Shown here piece by piece: positions 11,491-22,708 of a stretch of 64,000 nt of DNA. Source of the stretch: Erigeron canadensis (lineage: Eukaryota > Streptophyta > Magnoliopsida > Asterales > Asteraceae); NCBI RefSeq assembly GCF_010389155.1, contig NC_057769.1:29884735-29948734 (forward strand). The letters run 5' to 3'. Under the pieces are notes generated by a model. That model searched no databases. It saw nothing but the letters and a program-made list of their open reading frames with translations, and had not been told where the DNA came from. Position numbers and translations under genes: made by a program. Each line of letters begins with the position of its first letter. Position 1 is the first letter of the stretch.

Positions 11491-11830
11491 ATCAACCTTC
11501 CAACCTATATTCACAACATATTCATGTTCTTCAAATGTTAAGTTTGCATATACCCTGAACATTAACTTTGCAGTATTCCTTGGATCATCTGGACTATGTC
11601 TAATTGGATTAAGTCTGAGATGTTGTTCTACAGCGACTGGTTCAACTTGAATGTCTTTTTCATCACTAAAGACACGATCAAAGTCATAAGGTACATTAAG
11701 TAACCTTTTTCAGTCAGCTTCAGAAACAAATTCTCCTTCTTCCAGATCTTCATCATTGATACTATCTAAATCATCATCAACAGCATCAATACCGTCCAAT
11801 GCGCCTATTTGGATCTTATCTACAATTTAA
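11491..11830 (-). pseudogene. Env-position ORF, middle part
   Basis: One minus-strand frame stays open for about 114 codons except for a single internal TGA. It encodes an acidic stretch (DDDLDSINDEDLEEGE), then YDFDRVFSDEKD and HEYVVNIGWKVD, where the inserted LTR cuts it off. It probably continues the extra ORF above it, from which it is separated by about 265 AT-rich bases at 11831-12095 that could be an insertion. Low similarity to anything I can name. Confidence 0.4.
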
Positions 11831-12095
11831 TAGTTCAAATATACAAAGACAAAGAATATAAAATATATAAGTCAATACATAAATAAGAAACAAGTATAAA
11901 TACATAAAAAAAACAAAGTATTTAAAATAAATAATATTATACTATAAATATAATGTAATAATTACATTAATATTTATCTTATAATCTTCATCTACTTTAA
12001 ATAACAAAAATAATATTATATCATAAATATAATGTAACTACTTAATAAATTAATATTTATCTTATAAATTATCTTAAGTACAAAAATCATTAACA

Positions 12096-12596
12096 TTAAG
12101 ATATATAATCTGAATCTTCAGGATCATCAGAACTAGAGTCAGAGCCAGACGACATGTTATTCAAAATCCTTAGTCGTCTTCTCTTTCTCCAATGACGATC
12201 TGAATCTGACCATTGATCACTATCAAGGTCTATATTCACTTGATTAACCTCTATGCTAAGATTTTCCCATACTTTAGATTCTTCATCAACAAGATTATGA
12301 GGATCATTCGAGAACTTTCCTTGAATCTCCCTTTCTATTCTACCCTGTTCTGATCTCACTCTCCGTGGATTGTGATAATCAGGATTTTTACTAAAATTGG
12401 AGTTACTTGAATTGGAATTTTCCTCATCTTCCGTTGACTCTGTACCATCATCAGGATCTGCATCTGGAGCAACCACCAAAGCTTTTCTTTTATCTTTCTG
12501 AGTCCCAGATGTACTAGCACCAGCTATACCAGCAATCTCTGACTCTCTCTGTCTTGGCGACTCCCCCTGAATGTCTGCAGTCTTTGAAGTAATCAC
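12096..12596 (-). pseudogene. Env-position ORF, acidic segment
   Basis: 166 codons, strongly acidic and serine-rich, with a TEDEENSNSSNSN run and an SDSSSDDPEDSDYIS end. It lies directly after the coiled-coil ORF in the same orientation, so it is probably one protein broken by a stop or frameshift. Acidic tails are common in this accessory protein of SIRE-type elements. No catalytic motif is visible. Confidence 0.45.
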
Positions 12597-12637
12597 AGCA
12601 TCTTGACCTTCATTCTCTGGCTCACCATCTCTTCCGA

Positions 12638-13693
12638 TTATCCTAGGTTTAGTCTGATCAGGATCTTGAGCAGCTGGATCTTGATCTTCATGATTATCAT
12701 CTCTACGCTTCTTAGCAAGCTCATCATCCTTACAAGTACTCTTATCTCCCCTTGAGCCAAGAATTGGTCAAGTCTTTCACCAAGTGAATGAACAAGAGCT
12801 GTCATTAAATCCAACTCTTCTTGGTGTTTCTCAGCTTGGCGTTTCAACTGTCTTTCCAAGGCTGTAACTTGCATCTCTAACAATTTGTTCTCGGAAAGCA
12901 CTTTACTCAGCTGAACTTGAATAGGCAAAGCTGAACCAGAAGTAGAAGCAATGTTAGATGTAGAGGCAGGCGGTGGCATCGTAACTTCAAATGAAGGCAT
13001 ACGAGAAGTCCCTGATGGAGGCATCTGAGGTCTTTGCAGAGGCAACAGCAGATGTCTCATAGCTGTAGAAACAGGAACTATCGCCTGAACTGGAGTAGAA
13101 GAAGGCCTAGGAGCTTGAACTGTCAGCTCTGGCTCTTGGCGAATTGACGACTCTAGAATCGTAACAGTTGTAGCCTCAAAAACTCTAGCATGAGAACCAT
13201 CTAAACAAATCTTAAACTTGGTTCTCGGCCTCTTCTCACCAACAGAAGTAGCAAACGAAGTATCAACAAAAGTAGTAAACACCGAAATCGGAACATCAGT
13301 AACAGAAGCTCGTAGAGCAGCAACTAATGGAGTATCACCCGAAGTAGGTGCATGAGATATCTCCATAGCAGCTTGATAGTCATCAAAATCTCTATCAACT
13401 TCAGACTGAGATCGTTGTAAATGCTCCACATCATCAATCCATTTTCCTTGTCCACGTCTTCTCTTCAGTATTCGAACTTGATCATCAGTTTCCGTTTCTG
13501 AATCATTAGCAGCATCAAGAGTAACAACATGTGATACAGACGGACCAACAACATCACCAACTGGTGCAGAAGTAGAAGTAGCAACTCTAGAAGTTGGTGG
13601 CACAAGATTTGTCGGATCATCAACATCCTGCATAAGAGCATCCATATATGGATCATCCTCCAGATTCCCAGCATAAAGAGGAACTTCATTCAA
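12638..13693 (-). pseudogene. Env-position ORF, coiled-coil part
   Basis: 351 codons. The N-terminal half is low-complexity (Thr/Ser/Val/Pro). Around residues 255-315 a leucine- and glutamate-rich heptad-like stretch (LSENKLLEMQVTALERQLKR) predicts a coiled coil. The ORF continues the frames at 13721-14002 and 13999-14331 and is followed by the acidic ORF 12096-12596. The position after RNase H and before the polypurine tract is where SIRE elements carry their extra ORF. No signal peptide or transmembrane span typical of an envelope is seen, so env-like refers to position only. Confidence 0.55.
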
Positions 13694-13720
13694 TCCCTCA
13701 AACTGATCAGCCTGTTCTTC

Positions 13721-14002
13721 TCAAGGATCTTCTTGATCTTGACCATCATCATCAGCAGCAGCAACAACAGGCGCTTCATCTTCCCAACCTTGTTTAGGTG
13801 CAACATAGTCAGGATTAATCAAATGTCTGAATAAAGGTGGATTATCAACATTATCCGGAACATCATCACCTGATGCGTGTTTCAAACGGCCTAAATTAAA
13901 TGTAGAACCGTCAAACTGTAAATCAGCTGCAAAGTGCCGAATGATTATCATCACAAATCTTGGAAACAAAAAGAACTTCTTGTCGCTCCCAAATGATCTC
14001 AA
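13721..14002 (-). pseudogene. Env-position ORF, segment with FLFPRFV motif
   Basis: 93 codons overlapping the next upstream frame by four bases. The residues FFLFPRFVMIII resemble the FLMYPRFLQMI motif I recall from the extra ORF of Asteraceae copia elements. The end is acidic (DDDGQDQED). A frame change separates it from its neighbours. Confidence 0.5.
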
Positions 14003-14331
14003 CTGCTTAACAAAATTATCATATATGTACTGATAAAAGTTGTAAGGCTTGTCAGCACTAGAGCTACCATCTGTGAAGCAGTGTAGATGTTCATCTGATC
14101 ATGACCTGCACTCCGATAACTGATGGACCTCAACAAGTAATAGGCAAGCAACTTCCATTTGCCTCTAAGACGATTCTTGCGATAAGGATGTGTAAAATCA
14201 CCAACATAACCCATACGCCTAAAAGCACCGTCACAAAACGATTCCTCAAAATTAGTAGGACCTTGCTCCATGTCGTCATTTCCTAAGTGCAAAATGTCCG
14301 TAAGTCTCCAGCTGAGAACGAGAAAGTACAA
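13999..14331 (-). pseudogene. Env-position ORF, N-terminal conserved part
   Basis: 110 codons. The stretch EESFCDGAFRRMGYVGDFTH, followed by a basic GKWKLLAYYLL and SAGHDQMN, matches the layout of the conserved N-terminal region of the post-pol ORF seen in many Asteraceae copia copies (recalled, not searched). This start of the accessory protein lies 3.3 kb from its C-terminal half because of the insertion at 8836-11490. Confidence 0.5.
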
Positions 14332-14390
14332 CCTTCAACTGTTGTGCGAATGACAGTATGATCACCTATCTGCATTGGTCTAGCCGAGTT

Positions 14391-14642
14391 TTAAAACTGT
14401 CGAATGAGACTTATAACTAACGGAGGGTTCTCGGTCAATGAAAAGCGAATGCGAGAACGTGCGAGATACTCAAGGACACCATGAAACTCTGGTGTGCATC
14501 CCGGCTGTGTAATACTGAGATCAATAGCAGCATTATGTTCCTTGACGAACACACGAGCACCTGCACCTTGTCCTACCATACCTACACAAAAACAAACGAA
14601 AAAATGACAAGATAATAGAACAAAAATTAAAAAAATATCCAA
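14391..14642 (-). pseudogene. Short ORF at the head of the env-position region
   Basis: 83 codons. The first 20 residues are hydrophobic (LLSCHFFVCFCVGMVG), followed by FHGVLEYLARSRIRFSL. Whether this is the true start of the accessory ORF or an unrelated reading frame cannot be decided. The hydrophobic start could be a signal-like segment, but it is cysteine/phenylalanine-rich and may be chance. Confidence 0.3.
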
Positions 14643-14793
14643 AATTCACGATCTACTTTGTGATGACGTCAGCACGAGGCAAAGCCTCTCCGTGATGACG
14701 TCAGCATGAGTTGGTCTCTCGCGAACCCAGAAAACGTCTGCATTTGATGTTAAAATCGATCAAAATCAATTAAAAACATCAACTTAGACTTAG

Positions 14794-14941
14794 TGATGTG
14801 TAAAATCTAGTTAAAAAATTTAAAACAAGAAATATCGATTAACTGACTACTACACACTCGGGCAGTGGACCCTTTCGTATGTAATATAGTTTAAAAGTAA
14901 GTCCAGGTTGAATCCACAGAGACTAATTAAGAGTAAGCGAG
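14794..14941 (-). repeat. Remnant (148 bp) of the Athila 3' LTR
   Basis: Nearly identical to 18827-18976 of the 5' LTR (about three substitutions and a 2-base gap). It stops exactly where the copies diverge, after AGTAAGCGAG, and is joined to coding sequence of the integrase zinc domain. This is the terminal part of the 3' LTR only. Confidence 0.9.
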
Positions 14942-15255
14942 TGTTTCACATCGGAAAAGAACTTTTTCCTTCGTTGATGTGTCCAACCCTTTGGAAGTAT
15001 TCCTGCAACAAGATAATTAACCGAATCTGCATACCATAGAACATTAATATCATCAATACTCATCAAATACTCATCCGGGAAGGCATCATCTATATCCTCT
15101 TCCCTCAATTCCTCACGGTGAAGATCCTCAAATCTACTTAAGTGGTCGGCCGCTAAATTTTCAGCCCCCTTCTTATCCTTTATCTCAATGTCAAACTCTT
15201 GCAAAAGCAAGATCCAACGGATGAGACGAGGTTTAGCATCTTGTTTAGCAAACAA
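14942..15255 (-). pseudogene. Athila RNase H tail and start of integrase
   Basis: Minus-strand frame continuing from the RT ORF after an in-frame TAA. It contains [18 protein letters not shown] and [13 protein letters not shown], both hallmarks of the RNase H C-terminus of Ty3/gypsy pol, then a linker and [11 protein letters not shown], the run-up to the integrase HHCC domain. After KH the reading frame runs into 3' LTR sequence and ends within ten codons. The integrase catalytic core is absent. Confidence 0.85.
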
Positions 15256-15267
15256 GTACTTAAGGGC

Positions 15268-16376
15268 TTAATGGTCGGTAAACACTACGGTCTTGCTAAG
15301 CACTAAGTAGGATCTAAACTTGTCAAAAGCATATACAACAACAAGCAATTCTTTTTTAGTGGTAGTATAATTCTGTTGAGCATGATTAAGAGTCTTGCTA
15401 GCAAAATAAATCGGACGAAAATGATTACCTTCTCTTTGTCCTAAAACTGCTCCAACTGCAAAATCACTCGCATCACACATTAGTTCAAAAGGTTGAGACC
15501 AATCGGGAGAAACCATGATAGGTGAATGAGTCAAACGGTCTTTGAGAAGTTCAAATGTCGTTAAACAATCCGAGTTGAACTCGAAAGGCACATCTTTCTC
15601 AAGCAAATGGGTCATAGGTCGGGTTATCTTTGAAAAATCCTTAATAAACCTACGGTAGAACCCGGCATGACCTAAGAAACTCCTAACAGCTTTTACATTA
15701 GTAGGTGGAGGTAATTTAGCAATAACATCAATTTTAGATTTGTCTACCTCAATCCCCAAACTAGACACCTTATGCCCCAAAACAATGTCCTCTCTAACCA
15801 TAAAATGACATTTTTCCCAATTAAGAACAAGGTGTGCCCGCTCACATCGCTCAAGCATCTTATCCAAGTTGTAAAGACACTTGTCAAAAGAATCACCAAA
15901 GACCAAGAAGTCATCCATGAAAACCTCCATAGATGTCTCCAACATGTCTTGGAATATCACGATCATGCACCTTTGGAAGGTGGCGGGAGCATTACACAAT
16001 CCAAATGGCATCCTACGATAAGCATATGTGCCAAAGGGACATGTAAAGGTCGTCTTTTCTTGATCATTGGTGTCAATGGGTATTTGAAAGTACCCGGAGA
16101 AACCATCAGAAAAGCAAAAATATTCGTTTCTGGCTAACCGTTCGAGCATTTGGTCAATGAAGGGTAAAGGGAAGTGGTCTTTACGGGTTGCATCACTCAA
16201 TTTCCTATAGTCAATACACACCCGCCACTCGGTAACCGTCCTAGTAGGTACAAGTTCATTATGTTCATTAGTGACAACGGTCATTCCCCCCTTCTTCAGT
16301 ACACAATGGACTGGACTTACCCATGGACTGTCAGAGATAGGATAAATAATTCCAGCATCTAAAAGTTTAATTCGGA
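15268..16376 (-). pseudogene. Athila reverse transcriptase/RNase H
   Basis: In the 338-codon ORF ending at 15268, RT blocks are clear: DYRKL (25-29), FSDGFSGYFQIPI (58-70), RMPFGLCNAPATFQRC (91-106) and the catalytic FMDD (122-125). RLGH-type thumb motifs (FLGHAGFYRRFI) follow, then the RNase H start (CDASDFAVGAVLGQ) and FASKTLNHAQQNY. Wording of these blocks is that of the Athila lineage. The same frame is open upstream of the first Met to about 16376 (LLDAGIIYP, SPVHCVLKKGG), where a frameshift joins it to the preceding ORF. The ORF ends at a premature TAA after FTDH, within RNase H. Confidence 0.9.
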
Positions 16377-16890
16377 TTTAGCCTCCTTTGTCTTTGAACA
16401 CTTGGTTTAAAATTTTCATGAAAATTAATCTTATGTTTGCAAAATTCGGGGCTAATTCCGGGTATGTCAGTTGTACGCCAAGCAAAGGCTCTTTTATGAG
16501 CCTTCAAAACAGTCATTAACTTACATTTCTCATCATCCGAAAGTGATGATGAAATGACAACGGGAAGAAGTGACTTACCTTCGAGGAATGCATATTCCAA
16601 GTGCTCGGGAAGTGGCTTGAGCTCCAAATCGGTTGGTGGATTGTCCACCGAAGTTTCAATCTTCAAACCATCCCTCTCAATCTCCTCAAAAGTCTCATCC
16701 TCCGGTGGTGACTCATCGGTGCTTAACTCCATGATCTCTCTCACCATATCCGCAACCATCTCTTGCTCCTCTTCACTACACGCAAGCAAAGCTTCTCCTT
16801 CATTCGTGTCCAAGAAGTTCATCAATTCCATTTCCAAAGCTTCATCATCGTCGATCACATCAATCCTGAAACATGAATCATTAGTAGAAT
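16367..16890 (-). pseudogene. Athila pol, region between protease and RT
   Basis: 163-codon frame (to 16858), open a little further upstream (NDSCFRIDVIDD). Features are an acidic linker (DTNEGEALLACSEEEQEM), LKPLPEHLEYAFL and AHKRAFAWRTTDIPGISPEF, the usual pre-RT segment of gypsy pol. The end of gag (RSGKVVNSP) sits immediately upstream at about 16890. In Athila elements several hundred bases including the protease lie between those two segments, so they have been deleted here. Confidence 0.8.
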
Positions 16891-18600
16891 AGAAATAGGA
16901 GGAGAAATAGGAGAATTAACTACCTTACCGGACCGAGTAACAATGGCATTTACATGCTCATTCCTAACATTCGGGTGTTGATACTTATTACCTCCATCAT
17001 TTGAACCGGAAGGCTTATGATTTTGTTGGGTATTACTAGGCAATGAACCTTGTTGACGATTTGAATTACCCAACCTATCAAGCCTTACACCTAAATCCTT
17101 AATTGTTGCTTGTTGATTATTGATATTCTGATTCATCTTATCATTCAAAGCGATGATATCGGTGCGATAGTTTTCATTCTTCTTATCTTGATCAACCATG
17201 AACTTCTTCACAAGATCCCTAAGCTCGGCATTAGGATCAACAATTTCAACCGGTTGAACCGAAGAACCTCCTTGATTGCCTCCTTGCCATGAAGCTCCCA
17301 ATGTAGACCTGTAATTTCCTGTACCATTAGAATTAAAATTAGAGTTAGAATTACCTTGGTACCAGTTTTGATAAGCTCCATTCCTTTGAAAAAGTCCTCG
17401 GTTTGCAAACGGTGGTTGGTATTGGTTTTGAACATAATCAACTTCTTCCTTTCTTGGCGCTTTATCACAATCTTCTGTGTAATGCCTATCACCACAAATG
17501 TCACAACCCGCAACCGTCGTCTTCAAATCCTTCTCAATCAAACCAAACCTACCATCCATACTCGCAAATTGCTTATCCATGTGACTTGCCAAAGCCTTAA
17601 TTTTAGCCACAACATCATTACTTCCACCACTATCAACCCGAGCAACACTTCTTCTTCCCGCTTTGACAAGATCCGGTTTAGTCCTACCCGCTTCTCAAAT
17701 CACACTCGTCCTAACCATATCTTCCATAACCTTATAGGTTTCATTGTAAGTAACATTATTAATGTTACCTTCACAAGCCCAATCCAATTCCCTTTAAGTG
17801 CGGCTATCTAAACCCCGAAAGAAAATAAAAATGTGTTCATTTAATTGAATACCATGCCCGGGACAATTCCTCATCAATTCCTTCAATCTTTTCCAAGCAT
17901 CTACCAAATCCTCACCACTATGTTGCTTAAACGCCCGGATTTCCAACTTCATTGTTTCAACCAATTGAGCCGGAAAGAATCGCTCAATGAATCCTTCCCT
18001 CAACTCTTCCGATGTCTCAAATATGTTTTCATCGAGATTCTTATACCAAGTCGCCGTCTCTCCCGTGAGAGACAACGAAAACAATTCAAGCTTAACATGT
18101 GTCATTTGAGTCTCCCCATACTTGAACAATCGACAAACCTTTTCAAACTTCTCCACATGATCATACGGATCCCACTTAACAACCCCGTCAAACTGATTTT
18201 CCTCAACCTGAGACAAATGATTACCCTTGACATTGAAATTCGGAGCGGTGGTTGGAGGACGAATAGCCGAGCCTCTATTAGGTGCAATGACTCGAGTACT
18301 CTCCCCAATAGTCCTATCAAACGGATGAACCATGTCTTCGGCCATGTTTCTAGGTGTAGTAGGAGGCGTAGAGGGTGGAGTGGAATTTGGTGTTGAATGT
18401 GGTGAATTTTTGGGTGAAGTTTTCGGTGGAGTTGGTTGTTTATTTTCCGGTGGTGTGGAATGGGTGGAACTTTCAGCTTCAACGTTTAAGTTTAAGGAAT
18501 CTATTTTCCTAGGTGAAAGGTTAACGGATTTAGACGGTTTCTTCCCACGTCTCTTCGTCTTTCCCGGATTAGATTGAGGACTTACTAGTGGTACACCAGC
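16885..18600 (-). pseudogene. Athila gag
   Basis: The frame with the usual TTRAAG start is seen from about 18600 but has TTA instead of ATG there. The first Met in frame is at 18345 (MAEDMVHPF). The capsid core reads LSLTGETATWYKNL and FFPAQLVETM. Stops occur at 17794 (after GLDSRT) and again near 17695. The frame resumes at about 17610 with the knuckle CDICGDRHYTEDC (CX2CX3HX4C) and Asn/Gln-rich sequence. A Pro/Thr-rich stretch precedes MAEDM. Gag packages the element RNA; this copy is broken. Confidence 0.85.
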
Positions 18601-18802
18601 AGCCCTTGTGGTAATTAACTAGGAGACAACCTGAAAACACAAACAAAGAAAAACCGTCAAACGCACCAGGTTACACAAACAAAACAAAACAGAAAATTAA
18701 GACTAAAAATCGAAAACTAACCTAAGAAAACAAGTAACTCTCTTGCACGTGAGTACAAGAAAGGATCAACTACGAAATCTCAAACTAAAACTCTTAAATT
18801 AG

Positions 18803-18820
18803 TCCCCGGCAGCGGCGCCA
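18803..18820 (-). other. Primer-binding site for tRNA-Asp
   Basis: The minus strand reads TGGCGCCGCTGCCGGGGA, complementary to the 3' end of plant tRNA-Asp apart from one base, six bases from the LTR end. This PBS is typical of Athila-type Ty3/gypsy elements. Confidence 0.9.
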
Positions 18821-18826
18821 AAAACT

Positions 18827-20665
18827 TGATGTGTAAAATCTAGTTAAAAAATTTAAAACAAGAAATACCGATTAACTGACTACTACACACTCTCGGGCAG
18901 TGGACCCGTTCGTATGTAATATAGTTTAAAAGTAAGTCCAGGTCGAATCCACAGAGACTAATTAAGAGTAAGCGAGTTTTAAGTAGTTTTAGAAAGATTT
19001 TTGGATTTTAAAGACTCCCGTCATATTGGTTTTGAAAACAGCTAGTTAATGTGAAAAAGTTAGTAATTCCGTAAAATTAATTGAAAAAAGTTTTTGTGAA
19101 ACAATAATATTAAAAAGCACACCCACTTGGAATAGCTCGCATGTCAAATTATCACAATGTCACTTTTTATGCTGAACTACTTAATATGTAATTAAGATGA
19201 ACTCTCGTTATACTCAAATCTTTAATTGTCAAAAGTATAGTTATCGCTCCCGCGAATAATTTTTACCCTGACAATCAAGCATTAAGTCCTAATTTGGTTT
19301 TACAATTTAATCTAAAAGCTTTCTCTCGAACTGCCTCTTAATCGTCTAATTAGATCTCTCTATCATAAACGACTAATACATTCATCCAAATTCGATTGTT
19401 TTAATCTCTATCACTAGTTTCTCTCGAACTCCAATGACTTTGAATTAATTAAAGACCGATTAATTCTTTCATAAACCAATTAGCAATCCTATAGATTTCT
19501 CTCGAACTTCTATATTTAATTACTAACTAATCTATATAAGAAATCAAAACAATATATAAACTTAGATAAACATGGATCTTCGACTAAACGTAAAAACCGT
19601 GTTCAACAATTATAAGTAACAAAGTGACAACTCTATGACAGGCTCACTTTATCCAAGTGGGTGTAAAGAAAATTAGCTACTCATGACAAGATAAATAGAA
19701 CTAACAATCATCAAATAAATATAATCCATAATAATAATTGTATAGTAATTAAAATCTTGCAATTAAGTAACTAAAGATAATAATAAAAAAAGTTTAAGAG
19801 TCGAACGAAAATAGGCTGTGGACTTTGGTGATGAACAAAATTTGCTGCTCACGAACCTTTCAACTTTTCTTCTTTGCGGCTCTCCTCAATCGACCAATTC
19901 CCCTCACGTGCGAATTGTAAAACTAACCCACCTCCTACTTAATTAATTCTTGTATGAATTAATTATGATATCCCCTACGTACTCCTTACGAATTAAAATT
20001 CCAAAATCCCTAAAAGTAATCCAATAGATATGATGTTACGTGATATCCCTTCTCTAATAATAAAGGATGTATATATAGTATGTTTTGACTTGGAATTCAC
20101 GTATCTCTTCCGCCGACTCACGAAACAAAACAATTACCAAAAGTGAAGCTGCTCTCTTTTTTTTTTTACTTCTAGTCCAGCCCAACCTTCTTCTCTTCTT
20201 GGTATTGGGCCGAGCCCATTTCACTTTCGTTCTGGTTCAAAGCCGTGAAAGTCCAGAGCACGACAATTCGGTTTCAAGTTGGGAAATTTGATTTGTTGAC
20301 TTTTATTTGACCGACCACATGCCACATATCTACGTGAAACCACCACTCTTCAATGTATTATTTGGTCCATGTTTTCACTACCATGTCATCTAGCTGGATC
20401 CAATGTGTGACATTTTTGTCCTAAGTCTTCAAGTAATATTTATGCACGTAAAACTAATGTGTCACATTCTTCAGCTCCAATCTTTATATCTTCATAATTA
20501 ATCTTTATTTAGCCCATTCTTGTCACATTTTATCTCATAGACCTATCCTCCAATAAAATCACATATTAAGTATAAAAGTCTATAAAAATGACAATAATAC
20601 AAACATATATTAAATAAAAGAAACGATATCGCGTAAAATAAATATGTATAAAACAGGCGATATCA
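18827..20665 (-). repeat. Athila 5' LTR
   Basis: 1839 bp, bounded by TGATGTG (18827) and GGCGATATCA (20665). Homologous in its first 900 bases to the solo LTR starting at 54397; both share CGGGCAGTGGACCCGTTCGT and repeated TCTCGAACT/TCCCGAACT motifs. The 68-codon plus-strand ORF at 20085-20291 lies wholly in the LTR and is not considered a gene. Confidence 0.8.
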
Positions 20666-20670
20666 GTTAG

Positions 20671-22210
20671 TGTTTCGTTTGATGGTTTGAGTTGCAATAA
20701 AAACTCTTCATCTCACACTGGGTAGAAATCTACACCTTGTGCCATCAAAATGTATACTCTATTTGTGTTTTTCAAAAAAATGAACTTTGTCATCTGTAAC
20801 CTGCACACTTAACAAATTTCATCAATGCATCAAAATCAACAAAAATAACATAAGCATGCAAAAACAATCAAAAACTTAACCTAGCAATCAAAAATCTAAG
20901 GCAAGTCCAATCTTTGTCAAACATACTTATTAACCAAAAATAATTGAAATCTCAAACATATATTGAAACGTACTCAAAAATATTTTGACTTTTCAATTTT
21001 CAAGTTCATTTCATTTTCTAAATTAAACAACTTATGTATTAATTAGAATATTCATCTTTTAAACACATATGTCATAAGCAACAAAACTCATATAATTCAC
21101 TAAGAATCATACATCTTCCTATGGAATCATCAGATGCTTATCAAATCTCTCGTGCAATAAGAACTAGTTTGACACTACAAACAGACACTTACTGTACAAA
21201 AGCAAAAATAAAATAAAATAAAATAAAATCTAAACTACTTTATTTATTTACAAGAAATTTTAAGTTTCTGCAAATTAGATCAAATTAGCAATTACATAAG
21301 CCTGCAAGTGAGAAATAGTTCTCTTATTACTTCCAGTTTCCTTTGGTTTGTGACACTTTCGTATTACTTGAGCCAAGGACAGTCACCATATAACCTAATA
21401 AGTTACTCATGCCACATTTTAGTTTGCGAACTTATATGACCCATACTCAGATATACTCCCATAATCAACACAAGCACTAAGATAACAAAAATTCAACATA
21501 TATTAAAAAACATCCTTAAACAAATCATGAGACACTTTTTTAGATAAGAACATTTAATTATTTTGTGATCTAACTTTATTTGCTTTTGCATTCATTATTT
21601 ATAAGGAACCCGTGATTATTTATGAGACCCATGTAGCGAACTTTCTGACAACCTATCCCAAGTTGGAAGCTTTAGGTAGGCTAGGTATACAAAGACACCC
21701 CAAGGACATACTTGTCCGAATCTCAAAGACCACATTAGCCCCTTAATTACATTCATTTCATAATATCACATTTAACTTTCATGCTCATGATTTGTAGAGG
21801 TTTTTGCCTTTACATTGAACAAATCCTATAATAATGCTAGATCTTTCACAGAATTTAAGGACTAAATCAATTCATTTCTGAAAAGCAAGCATTCTCAGCT
21901 ATATATCTGAATATGTTTCCCACAAGAACATTGTATAAATTAAGTTCAGATTAAAGAAACCTTGCTACTTTGTGCCTACCAATATATCCCAAATTGTAAT
22001 CACTAAACTAAGCAGTTATATTACGATTAATCAAACTTAAAAGCTAAGTATCCTCACTTCTAATCATCTGAATGCATCAACTTAAATCTCTATCTTATTT
22101 CTTTTGGTTTTCTGATTTTTCACATTTTTATGATTTTTATGACACTAAGAACTCTTTTTGTATTTTTATGACTCTAGCTATTTACATACAAAATTAGTTC
22201 TTTGAGAGAT
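20671..22210 (-). other. Copia internal spacer between RNase H and env-position ORF
   Basis: AT-rich, without coding potential. It lies between the copia RNase H stop and the Athila insertion point. SIRE-type elements often have such a non-coding stretch after pol. I see no further element. Confidence 0.55.
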
Positions 22211-22702
22211 CTAATATGAATCAGCATTCTTCATACCATTTAGAAGAATCAGCTTCTCAAAGCGAGTCTTATCAAATGTTTTGGTATACAAATCAGCTAA
22301 ATTATCATCAGTTATAACCTTTTCCAAATGAATTAACTTCTTTTGGGCACAATCACACAAGAAAAGATGTCTAATATCAATATGCTTGGTGACCTTATGC
22401 ATGACAGGATTATTTGTAATATCTATAGCTGACTTATTGTCTATTCTGATAGGAGTATCAAGAAAATCCATACCGTAGTCACAAAGTTGTTGCTGAATCC
22501 ACAATACCTGGGAACAACAGCTACCAACAGCCATATACTCTGCCTCACATGAAGACTGAGCAACACATGTCTGCTTCTTCCACTGCCACGATACTAATCT
22601 TCCACCTAAGAACTGACAACCTCCAGTAGTAGACTTCCTGTCGTTGTTACAACCGCCAAAGTCCAAATAAGTATATGCAACAAAGTCAAACGTTCCTCCC
22701 AT
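22211..22702 (-). pseudogene. Copia RNase H
   Basis: 163 codons. Motifs are GGCNNDRKSTTGGCQFLGG, QSSCEAEYMAV (catalytic Glu) and IDNKSAIDITNNPV (catalytic Asp), then HIDIRHLF and DNLADLYTK, the canonical copia RNase H series. It degrades the RNA strand during reverse transcription. Its frame is separated from the RT frame by a stop between 22703 and 22708. It forms the end of pol. Confidence 0.9.
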
Positions 22703-22708
22703 AGGATA

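Larger units (their letters stand above)
14794..20665 (-). mobile_element. Athila-type Ty3/gypsy element, doubly deleted
   Basis: A minus-strand element of 5.9 kb between the pol and env-position parts of the host copia. LTR ends are TGATGTG and ATATCA on the plus strand. The right flank GTTAG (20666-20670) and left flank CTTAG (14789-14793) match at four of five bases, a probable TSD. It has the PBS for tRNA-Asp, gag, RT and RNase H of Athila type. Two internal deletions remove the protease region (near 16885) and everything from the integrase zinc domain into the 3' LTR (at 14941/14942). It is non-functional. Confidence 0.85.

Noticed and set aside
15772..18577. Plus-strand ORFs up to 183 codons
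   Set aside because: Antisense shadows of the Athila gag and pol frames.
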